From positions 7,970,036 to 8,034,035 of the forward strand of contig JAJEKV010000049.1 in NCBI GenBank assembly GCA_021234155.1: a stretch of DNA of 64,000 nucleotides, given 5' to 3'. Position 1 is the stretch's first letter. Every line of letters begins with the position of its first letter. A model generated the notes under the pieces. That model saw nothing but the letters and a program-made list of their open reading frames with translations. It was not told the DNA's origin and made no database searches. Both the position numbers and the translations under genes were made by a program. This document shows positions 54,951 to 64,000 of the stretch, piece after piece. Source of the stretch: Isoetes taiwanensis (Eukaryota; Streptophyta; Lycopodiopsida; Isoetales; Isoetaceae).

Positions 54951-56165
54951 TCACGACGCATTTGTTGGGGAGTGTCTTTGCCAAGAATCGCCCTGTCGGC
55001 GAGGAGGCACATATACCTTCATCTTGCCATTAACCAAACCAGCAGCCCCTCCAGCTTGTCGAATCTCTCTTATCTTGACCAACTCTTGGCTTCTTTCCCA
55101 TTGTTGCAGTGGCGTGAGATCCAGATCCAGGTATATGGACGTACCTTTCAAGCGATTGGTGTGGTGCAACAACAAAGATTTTGCCTCCCAATCCAAGACT
55201 GCAAACTTAACTAGTCGAGGTCTCATGCTCGGTCCTCCGACCCTGATTGGACTCTTGATAACCAAATACTGTAATTGGAGCTTTGCAAGTACCAGGGTGG
55301 TAAGCTTACCTGGCAAATCCTCGCCTTGCTCCTCGGGCAATCCCCGCACAATAAGGTTGAGGCGGCGTGCCTGGATGTCTTGCTCCTCACGAAGTACCCG
55401 CCTGATTCCATGAGCCACCTCGGCCTCTGGCATGGGGGGTGCTGGTGCAGACGACTGTGATGCACTCCGGACTCGTTGTACCTCCATTCGGAGGTCCTGC
55501 GTCTCTTGCTATAAGTGGGCCATATGGTTCTCTATATGTGAGCATCTTCCTGACATCTCCTGCCTGTCTGCCTTTGCTTCATCAAGGAATTGGAGCCTCC
55601 CCCGTACCGCTTCCACATCCTTTTCCTTAGCATCTATCCGATCAGCCATGCTTGTGACTTGTGCAATCTGCTGCAGCAACCCCTTCATGTCAGCCCGTGC
55701 TTGCGCCATGTCTTCCATCCACTGCTGGTGGACCTTATCCAAGCGGTGCCCCATCTCTGTGACTAGCTGCGTTGTTGCTTGTATCTCCCCTCTTATCTGG
55801 TCATTAGCCTTTTGGGCTCCCCTGCAATCATAATCCCCGAGCCGAACTTCCACAAAGGAAATTCGCTCCTTCTGTTGGAGAAGCTGCTTCTTGAGCGCAG
55901 CCCCTGGCAGATGGTCCCGTGATGCCTCCAAGCTTGCCAGCTTAGCCTGGAGGGAACCGGCCTGTTCCTGTACAACCCTGATTGCCTCAGCCTGTGATAC
56001 CTGCTCCGATGGGGACGAGGTATCCAAATTGCGGCCTCTTTTCTTCAATGCATGCATGCTGTCAGGTAAAGCACATGAAGGAAACACACCAGGGTTTGAC
56101 ATGGGGACCGAAATGGAAGTGCTGCAATCCGGCATAGCTAGAGGTATTGAAATATTTGATGCCAT
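54951..56165 (-). pseudogene. LINE ORF1 (coiled coil plus L1-type RRM), one internal stop
   Basis: A single minus-strand frame of about 404 codons from ATG 56165 to 54951, interrupted only by one stop codon at about 55509. The N-terminal ~200 residues are predicted coiled coil (QEQAGSLQAKLASLEASRDH; LVTEMGHRLDKVHQQWMEDM). The C-terminal part resembles the L1 ORF1p RNA-binding domain (RRLNLIVRGLPEEQGEDLPG; VKFAVLDWEAKSLLLHHTNR; YLDLDLTPLQQWER). L1 ORF1p binds element RNA as a trimer. Both halves share a frame, so the stop is a point change. Confidence 0.82.
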
Positions 56166-56300
56166 ACATCAATGGAAAGCTCACTGAGACAGCTTTCCAA
56201 CGAACCAAGAATCGCTCCAATCTGACACCCGGTGAGGGAGATACACCAAAAACCATCTGGCACCGTCTTCAGCATCCAGGCAGCGTCCAGAGTAATTTAA

Positions 56301-57917
56301 GGAAAGGATTCGTCTTGTAGAGTATCATGTGAGTGTACATGTAGACCTTCAATCCAATGATATTCAATGAAAGAAATATGATATGTAGATGGCATCTCAT
56401 TTGCTCTTCTTCAAGCTATTACAATCATCTTTCTTGACAAAATCTACAAGAGATCTCGGAACAGAACCACAACCTTGTTACACGATCCTTGTTATTCGAG
56501 AGCATAAATGCCCCATAAGCATATGGTTATCGTAGCAAATACAACCGCTTGCAAAACAGAAGTAAATTTTCTCCATAAAAACATCATAATACAATGACTT
56601 GCAAAACACAAGTGCAATTTATTCATAAAAATATCAAGTAATCCAATTTTATAAATGCAAAAATAGACACTACTTCATGGTTATGACTTGCCCGGTAGGA
56701 TATACTTGATGGCAATATCATTCATCATCACTTAGAAATTTCATATTCTAAACGAAGTGCACCCTGGACTACCACAGTCATCGGATTCATTGATCCTACG
56801 ACCCAGATCGTGTGTTGGGGCTTCTGGGCACCTCTCGTTTCGCATATGTAGCATAATAACAGGGGGTTTTCTTTGTGTTTTTGTATGCTTTTCACTAAGG
56901 TTTTCCTATGATTTCGTGATATATTCAAATGGATGTACTAATGCGTACATCTAGAGTGCACCATTTCTGAGCCATTGATTTTAGCCTTTTTTCTTTCAAT
57001 AGTCAACAACCAATGGCTCACAACAAAAGCCCTTTTTTTGTGCGCGTGGTACATAATGGGCACATGAAAGGCCATTGATTTTAGCCTCTTTTTTCAATGG
57101 TCAACAACCAATGGCTCACAACAAAAGCCCTCTTTTTGTGTGTGTGGTGTATAATGGGCACATGTTGAAGAGCGCATGTAGTGCAGTTTCCCCACCGGCA
57201 ACACATTTCTTATAATAACTTTTGATCAAGAGCTCTGTTTGAGATGATTTTTATTGCGTTGGAAAGCTCTCTCTGAGATCTTTTTGATAGTGTATGATAT
57301 GGATATGTTTGGTTAAGTTATCTATGCTAAAACAGCAATTTTTCGGCCGGGTTTGGTAGGCTTTCACATCCTACCAGCTGATTAATACAGGATTGCGCGA
57401 TTGGATATTGTTTTATGGCTCATTCCGAATGAAGCTTGCAAAAAACTACCATGCATTTTTAGATTTTGAGGCAGTTATTAAGCAAATTCCAAGGCTTCTA
57501 GATCCTTGTGCTAACAAGCAGAAAAGTTTCCCACTTTGGTTTCTCACTACAAGAATCCATGGAGGCCAAAGGCTGCTGTTAAATTCCAGTTGAAAAATGT
57601 TTGTGTATGGGTGTTGCAAACTTTATGACTTGCAGAATAATGAGATCAATTTGCTCTATCTTTATGGTAACTTTTACTTATGTTCTATTTGTTTTATTGT
57701 GATCAAATTCAAAAGCTACAGGTGATGAAAGCCTCAAATGAATTCTAGTTTTTTTTCTGGTTTGAATTCTAAAATTTTTGTCACTTGGGGAGGGGTGGCG
57801 TCCCTAAGGCCCCGAAGGGGCCAAAAAATTTTTTTTGCAACACAAACCATTAACATCCAATATATAAAAATTAAATCCCCCAACACATAACAACCATTGA
57901 CATTAACCAGCACATAA
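56301..57917. repeat. Non-coding stretch with a 97 bp tandem repeat
   Basis: At 56968-57164 a unit containing GCCATTGATTTTAGCC, CAACAACCAATGGCTCACAA and ATAATGGGCACATG is repeated twice in tandem, about 97 bp each. Within each unit GCCATTG and CAATGGC form a short inverted pair. At 56790-56850 a phrase (CCCAGATCGTGTGTTGGGGC) recurs at about 58590. Confidence 0.7.
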
Positions 57918-58340
57918 CTACCATTGACATTAATTAACACAACCATTGGGTCCAACACATTTAAATTAAAATCCCCCTTAAACCCCCTTTGGTTTGGGTG
58001 TATATTCACACGGGGGGTGACGTAGGGCAGCGAGAGCCCTCATAATTGTATTTTGCACATACGAAATCAACACCATATAGTATTCCGCTTGAAATCTTAT
58101 AGTATTTTGCGAATCTTGTTATACAGTATAGCAAATTCTGTACTTGCATACCCCCACAAACGAGGAACTTTACGTACAGTGTAGATTAAGGAATAAGGGG
58201 TGAATATGCCTATCCAACAGCTCTCGTTGCCCGGAGTCACCCCCCCGTGTGAATATGCACCCAAACCAAAGGGGGTTTAAGGGGGATTTTAATTTAAATG
58301 TGTTGGACCCAATGGTTGTGTTAATTAATGTCAATGGTAG
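57918..58340. repeat. Inverted repeat with ~120 bp arms
   Basis: The left arm 57918-58039 (CTACCATTGACATTAATTAA...) is the near-perfect reverse complement of the right arm 58221-58340 (...TTAATTAATGTCAATGGTAG), with a 181 bp spacer that has no coding potential. Arms include GGGGGATTTTAATTTAAATG. Structure of a foldback element or MITE. Confidence 0.88.
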
Positions 58341-58878
58341 TCATTTATGATTGGAGGCGCCTATGATTTTGAAATATGAAATACGATTTCACCTAAGGTT
58401 TTGAGGGGATATCGAACCTCTATACGGCTTTGCCTAAGATTTTAGAATATGAAATACGGGGGATCGAACCTCTACCAAAATAACTCAATTTCCTAATAAC
58501 ACTATTTTAACCAATGTACCAGTGAGCTAATGTGATTATTTTTTATCTTGAATCTATGTTTTTTTATAACAACCCATTTATTGATCCTACAACCCAGATC
58601 GTATGTTGGGGCCTCTGAGCACCTCTCGTTTCGCTTATAGTCATTTATGATTGGAGGCGCCTATGATTTTGAAATATGAAATACGATTTCACCTAAAGTT
58701 TTGAGGGGATATTGAATCTCTATACGGCTTTGCCTAAGATTTTAGAATATGAAATACGGGGGATCGAACCTCTACCAAAATAACTCAATTTCCTAATAAC
58801 ACTATTTTAACCAATGTACCCAATGAGCTAATGTGATTATTTTTTATCTTGAATCTATATTTTTTTATAACAATCCAT
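58338..58878. repeat. 290 bp direct repeat, two copies
   Basis: TAGTCATTTATGATTGGAGG starts at 58338 and again at 58628; about 235 bp of each 290 bp unit is near-identical, including GGGGGATCGAACCTCTACC. The first copy directly abuts the right arm of the inverted repeat. Confidence 0.88.
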
Positions 58879-61025
58879 TCAAATGTTTTAGGGATATATG
58901 GTCTATGGTTTCAGGAATTGTTCATTTTACATCCATATCAAATCCCCCTAGAACCCCCTGTTATTTTGCTACATATTTATACTGCTTCCCTTTCTGAATT
59001 GCCCTATGCAATTAAATTGAGAAAATTCCACTTCCTATTTTAAATTTTGCGAACTCATTTTAATGCCCCTTTTTAAGTGTTTATTTAAAATTCTTATTCC
59101 ATTCGTAAAGTTAATATGATGTATGCATAAATTGAAGAAGCAATATTAGACAACAGACTTGGGTGCATAAAAGTAAGGATATGAAGATAAGATATTTTCA
59201 ACGTCCACGGGAAGTTGGATGAAATAATGGGATGAAGTACATGGAAAGAGTAAGTGACCAAACTAAAACTCAGGGACTAAGCCTCATCACAAGAGCAAAG
59301 AACAAAAATTACAATCAAATATGAAGAGTGGGGCTATACACCAACTGTCCATGGTTCAGAAGGCTAATGATCCCTAATGATAGCTTGTCCTCCTTTGTAC
59401 ACTGCGCATTTCCACTGCAGATGAGCTTCGCATACCCGACTTTATTTCTCTTTTCGTCTACAGAGTTGTGCTGGAGTGAACAACAAACATTATTATAAAA
59501 TAACTTTTATATAAGATGTCTAGGATATTATATATAGAATGTGACTACAATGTAGAAGGAGAGGGCTTACGATATTACTACCTTAGCTTTTGTTATTCCA
59601 GCGGTAATTGTAATACCAGCAGACGATATCATAATATTGTGTGGCCTAACTATGCAGTTCCCTACTTACTGCACAGTTTTCATCAATCTTTGGGCTTGGT
59701 TCAATGCAGAAGCACTTTACTTCTTTTGCTTCGCTCCCCTTCTGATTCACTTCGAATTAGAATGAATCAAAATGGTTGAGTGTTGTAGGAGAAATCATCC
59801 AGCAAAATCACCATTCAAATCGCTTTGAAAAGTAGATGCATTCATTTTGACTGCGTATCTTTGGAATCACTGCAACCAAGGTACTAATATGTTAAACTAA
59901 AAGGGAGTGTAGTCTTACATAAACTTCTATACTAGTCTATAGTTCATGATCCCAACATACACTCCGTTCTTTTATTAGTTATTGTTTATCAATTAGTTGG
60001 ACCCTTTTGTTGGTTCACCAACTTCCATTGTAGCAGAAGATGCTGCTTTGACTGTTTAATATCACTTGATGTACATATGATATACTTGAAGCAAAGCTTT
60101 ATAATCAAATGCATAGATTATGCCCAGCACGCCAACCAATACATACAATTTTTATGAGTTGAGACGAACATTTAAGCCACTTAGCATAGACTCAATAATA
60201 TAGATAGGAAATATATAAAAGCAAGCAACTTAGGCTATGGATTTAACTCCGTGTTATTAGCAAAAAAAAAAACTATGACTCCAATAGCAATATAGAATCA
60301 ACTATATACAGATCATAATAAATAGCCATTATTGGGAAACAAAACAAGACTTTGCGTTTAAAACATAGCTTGTAGCTTAGTCCATAACTACCACTATGGA
60401 TTATGAGTCTTCGAATCATACAACTGATGCTCCCTTGATGAGGTTATACAACATGTCTGCTCTGCGTCGGTATAATGATATCATATATACCATTAGCTAA
60501 TGAAGATAAGTCGATCTACTTAAGTATTTGAACTTAGTATTATCTACTCAAGTATAAACCATATGGATATAACCTAACAAAGCTCAAGACATAGAGTTTC
60601 TATACTAAGTTGGCAAACTATGTAGATCCGATATCACGGACTCAAGTCTGGAATCAATACTTAGATGACATACCCACATATGGATGGAGTAAGGTCATAA
60701 ATTATTTCGTGGTCAGATGACGGACTTAAGTCTGTGAACTTTACCCCAAACTTCAAACAATGAACTTTACCCAAAGGTTATGACGGAGTAACTTTCCTAG
60801 ATCTTAATTGATGGGAATTCCACCCTTTGTAGGGCATAAGCAATTCACGGACTCAAGTCCGTGAATTATATAAAGTCATATACAAACTCTCATTAGGGTG
60901 AGGGATTAAGTAAGAGAAATCCCACTGTAATTTAAAACCAAATACTAGATACTCATAATATATTTTATTGGATTATGGAAAAATCTACCTAAGGCATCAA
61001 ATAGAAAAAACATATTTACAAATCA
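58879..61025. other. AT-rich stretch without recognisable gene
   Basis: No gene recognised. A phrase AACGTCCACGG at about 59209 recalls the LINE 3' end at 51238 and may be a tiny truncated copy. At 60638, 60721 and 60846 the motif CGGACT(C/T)AAGTC recurs, the last as a near-perfect palindrome. Confidence 0.45.
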
Positions 61026-62249
61026 ATTTTGCTATCTGCGACAGCTGGGGACCCCCCTTGACTTGCAGAATGCAGTATATAGGCTATACGAGGCATGCTC
61101 AGGCCGTATCACATCGTCAGGACAGCCGGTAATCAGTAGTATTGGGGTGCGTCAGGGTTGCCCCCTCTCCCCCACACTCTTTGGCCTATACATTGACCAA
61201 CTGGAGGATTGGCTCTCTGAGGATGGAGGTGCGGACGCCTATCTCATGCATCACACAATCCGGCAACTCATATATGCTGACGATGTCAACCTCCTGGCCT
61301 ATACTCCAGAGGACATGCAACGTCACCTGGATGCTCTTGACACTTTTTGTTGATTCACTGGCATGTGAGTTAAGTTGGCCAAAACTAGGGTGCTGCTAGT
61401 TTCATCATCTCGTCAGCCAAGGCTTCCCTCATTCACTTACCAGGGACAAGATGTAGAGGTGGCTCCGACCTACAAGTACTTGGGGATCGAGTTCTCAACT
61501 ACCACCCACTGGGATGCTGCCATCAGTTTGCGGGTCACGGCGGGTTGGAAAGCACTGTATGCCATGCAGAACAACAGCCATAAGGCAGAGCCACTAGTCA
61601 CACTTGTTTCGGGCCTTGGTCGAGCCGGTCCTTTTGTATGGGGCAGAAGTGTGGGGTCCAGTGATATCCCTCAACACTTGGAATGACCTCGAGCAGGTGC
61701 AGAAGGCCTTCTTGCACGAGCCCTTGGGGTGAAGTCCACAGTTCCATACCATATCCTACTCCAGGAGACATGCTTTCTACCCCTTCAACGGGCTGCATTG
61801 GAATGCCATATCATTTACTTCCAGAAGGTGGTCGCTATGGCGGATACACGTTTGCCCAACCTTGCTTTGGCCATGGCGATGGGTCTCCAACGCCTGAAAT
61901 CCTGCTGGAAGCACAAGCAAGCTCGGTGGTTCTCATGCTGGGGTGTACAGGCAAACAAATGCGTACATGTAAGGACAAAGAAAGGTCACAAGGCACTTAA
62001 GCTGTACCTAGATGCTACTTTCCTTCGCAAGCTCTGGGATGCAGATGCTCTAATGCACGTTAAGCTGGCACACTATCAGTAGCAAGTCAATCCTAGGCTC
62101 ACGAGAGGCCCACACCAGTACTTGTACACCCAGCTGCCTATGAAGATGCGCAGACTTATAGCTTCCATTCGCACGGGTGCACATCGCCTCCACATTGAAA
62201 CATGACGTTGGGCTCGGGAAGCACGAGAGCAAAGGCTTTGCCAGTGTTG
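61026..62249 (+). pseudogene. 5'-truncated LINE, RT and C-terminal part
   Basis: Plus strand, starting within RT (LDLQNAVYRLYEACSGRI at about 61055), then GVRQGCPLSPTLFGLYIDQL (61145), the catalytic LIYADDVNLLAYTPEDMQ (61270), FTYQGQDVEVAPTYKYLGIE (61435) and a C-terminal region to about 62245. That region ends in RWAREAREQRLCQ, the start of the usual Cys-rich end. Frames shift at about 61350, 61590 and 61680. Same family as the LINE at 51208-56300. The sequence stops abruptly at the poly(T) of the next LINE. Confidence 0.88.
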
Positions 62250-62251
62250 TC

Positions 62252-62273
62252 TTTTTTTTTTTTTTTTTTTTTT
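62252..62273 (-). repeat. Poly(T)22: poly(A) tail of a minus-strand LINE
   Basis: Uninterrupted T22 between the truncated plus-strand LINE and the minus-strand LINE sequence, as expected for target-primed insertion. Confidence 0.85.
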
Positions 62274-64000
62274 GAGGAAAAGGAAGGATTTGATATTAAT
62301 CATAATTCAAAAACATACATATATTAAAAAGGCTCAGAGCCCAAATAAAAAGTAGCAGAATGTAAACTAAACCAACACCAAAAGCCATTTCTGGCATACT
62401 GATCAGTAATCTCTGTATTGTGAACCACAATTCAAAGCCAAATACCACTTCCATGGGCAGAATTCTGAAGAGGAAGGGGAGACTGAATCGGCAGGGAAGA
62501 CAGATTTAACAGGGAAGCCGGGATTGCAGGGAGATCAGGGAAGGAATGAGTAGCAGTAATGGGCATGGCAAAGGAAGGGGGGGCAATCCAGTTGATCTCA
62601 GACCAGGATGGAGTAAGCAACAGTAATTCATCAAGGGGAACTTGTATAATATCTAGAAGAACACCAGCAGCTGCTTCACACCTGCCTTTATGATAGTAGT
62701 ACATCGATCTCAGACACGAAAATTGTTGTTCTGTAAGCAGACGGTTATGAGCACCAATAAATTTGTGTAGAATGTGTGCATTGTATGCCTCTTTGAGAAG
62801 GAATTTGAGCCGGAAAGTTGCCCTTACAGCTTGCCTTGGAGTCCCCGAATGATGAACAGGGACGTCATCCGGTAGCGTGGTTCCTGTGAAGACCTGTACC
62901 ACACTGTTCAAGAATGCTGCAGTCCACAAAAGAATTTTGGTCAATGAGGGAGTCAAACCGAACAACAAAGAAGTTAGACTTGAAAGACCCCCAGGGCAGC
63001 CAATCTGTATCATATTTCTCCAATTTTGAAGCCTTATGGGCCATAGCACACCTAACAAGCTTAAACTGAAAATTGAGCTTCATCCAGTTAAGATCACACT
63101 TCCTATTTGCCAAAGCCACATTATTTCTGTGCTTCCAGACAATCCACAAGGCTAACTGCAAGATGGTTGAATTCACCTGGGAGTTCTGAAGATGGAAGAA
63201 TGGAGCCATATTAGAAATAGAATTCATATCAGGGATATTCAGCTTAGAACCAATCCGAGACAGCCACTTCCAGAAATCCAGAATCCTGCGGCAAGTGAAA
63301 ATGTGTAGAACCGTCTCATCCTGACTGTTACAAAGGGGACAAAGAGGGCTAGGAACATTCTTAAACTGCCTCTTAATCATATTTATGTTACTTAACAAGG
63401 CATTGTGAAGGACCAGCCAGGCAAACACCTTAATTTTAGGGCAGGAATAGGATTGCCAATTGGAGAAGAGGATCTTCTTAAAGTTTTTGGTAGAAAGACC
63501 CTGAAGGGCAGCATATTTCCTTCTCTTCTGGGGAAGGCAGGCATGGTAAATTTTGGAGACCCTATAACTTCTTTTCACTTTGAAAAACCAATTCAAAGGA
63601 GAATGGCTCTCACCCTTGCCATCCTTTCCTAGAACAGGAGAATAAGTCTGGACAACCTGTTTATAGATAGATCTGTTGGTTACCCCTCCCCCAATTTTCC
63701 TCTTAACAATCTCCCAGGGCATCCACTTGTTATTCTCATCAATAAGGTCTCTAACAAGTAAGATATTAGCTCTGTGCCACTTTTTGTAGCAGGTGGGGTG
63801 GCAGATAGCCATAGCAGAGTAGGAGGGTGGGGCTAAGATGGGAGACCAAAAAATTGAGGTATCTCGAACAGAGTTAGTGATTTTGTCATGGTTGAACTTA
63901 CTAGCCACTTTCTCCCAAGCTTTGAAAATGCTCCTTAGCAGAGAAGAGGTGTTAGCAGCACATTTGAAGTCATAGAAAGCAGAATCTGGAAGTTGGTGCA
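62274..64000 (-). mobile_element. Plant L1 LINE 3' part (runs off the window)
   Basis: Minus strand. The frame 63908-62865 holds the end of ORF2 with a zf-RVT domain (KIKVFAWLVLHNALLSNINM; CPLCNSQDETVLHIFTCRRI) and WIVWKHRNNVALANRK, typical of plant L1 elements. It continues, frameshifted, in 63058-62432, a C-terminal domain with SWSEINWIAPPSF that resembles the start of the RNase H-like tail of plant L1s. It ends in the poly(A) at 62252-62273. The 5' part lies beyond 64000. Confidence 0.85.

Larger units (their letters stand above)
51208..56300 (-). mobile_element. L1-like LINE, nearly full length, degenerate
   Basis: Minus-strand non-LTR retrotransposon: ORF1 at 56165-54951, then ORF2 with endonuclease, RT and C-terminal region down to about 51880. 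The 3' end lies at the tract (GGAA)n on the plus strand at 51212-51234 (CTTCC repeats on the element strand). No poly(A) is seen, so the 3' tail is a simple repeat. It shares its RT family with the truncated copy at 61030-62249. Confidence 0.85.

Noticed and set aside
59206-59225. LINE 3' end fragment by similarity to AACGTCCACGG at 51238
   Set aside because: Only about 11 shared bases; too short to support a feature.

Overview
This window looks like nuclear DNA of a land plant with a large, repeat-rich genome. The reasons are tRNA-iMet-primed Gypsy chromoviruses, a plant Copia element, plant L1-type LINEs, a nepenthesin-like aspartic protease, and sequence differences concentrated at CAG/CTG sites, the context of plant CHG methylation. 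I cannot name the species. Only one host-type protein gene is convincing; nearly everything else recognisable is transposable-element sequence.

Layout. 1-2100: no gene. 2183-3266: frameshifted nepenthesin-like aspartic protease. 4053-5239: a 1.2 kb segment duplicated at 39758-40961 that carries a decayed Gypsy chromodomain end. 7461-11317: Copia element whose gag-protease half is inverted relative to its integrase-RT-RNase H half. 12668-39574: a minus-strand Gypsy chromovirus (OUTER, target duplication AGATC), interrupted inside its integrase by a plus-strand Gypsy chromovirus (INNER, 16259-29456, target duplication ACCAC). OUTER's 5' LTR also carries a 356 bp hAT-like MITE (37609-37964, 8 bp target duplication). 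43110-49075: remains of a third, decayed Gypsy element. 51208-56300: minus-strand L1-like LINE. 56940-58880: tandem and inverted repeats. 61030-62249: 5'-truncated LINE on the plus strand, abutted by the poly(A) end of a different minus-strand LINE (62252-64000).

The most interesting content is the cargo of the two nested chromoviruses. Both carry two non-canonical reading frames between the primer-binding site and gag. The first encodes a long, basic protein ending in a histone H3 fold. In INNER the fold is close to ordinary H3 ([31 protein letters not shown]). In OUTER it has centromeric-H3-like signatures (EIRHFQ, LLIPRAPF, RVTLMRQD). The second encodes a conserved, unrecognised protein starting MA...WY. 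In OUTER each of these genes has its own plant-type TATA box (TATAAATA) preceded by a pair of 67 bp imperfect palindromes about 200 bp apart. This suggests an LTR-retrotransposon lineage that expresses its own H3 variant and a partner protein from internal promoters, alongside an integrase that ends in a chromodomain. No such cargo is known to me in a described element. That is a statement about my own knowledge and has not been checked by a search.

Most element genes are broken by small indels. Where the two LTRs of one element can be compared, many differences fall at CAG/CTG trinucleotides in patches. Some of the apparent damage may therefore be base-calling error at methylated CHG sites and not biological decay.
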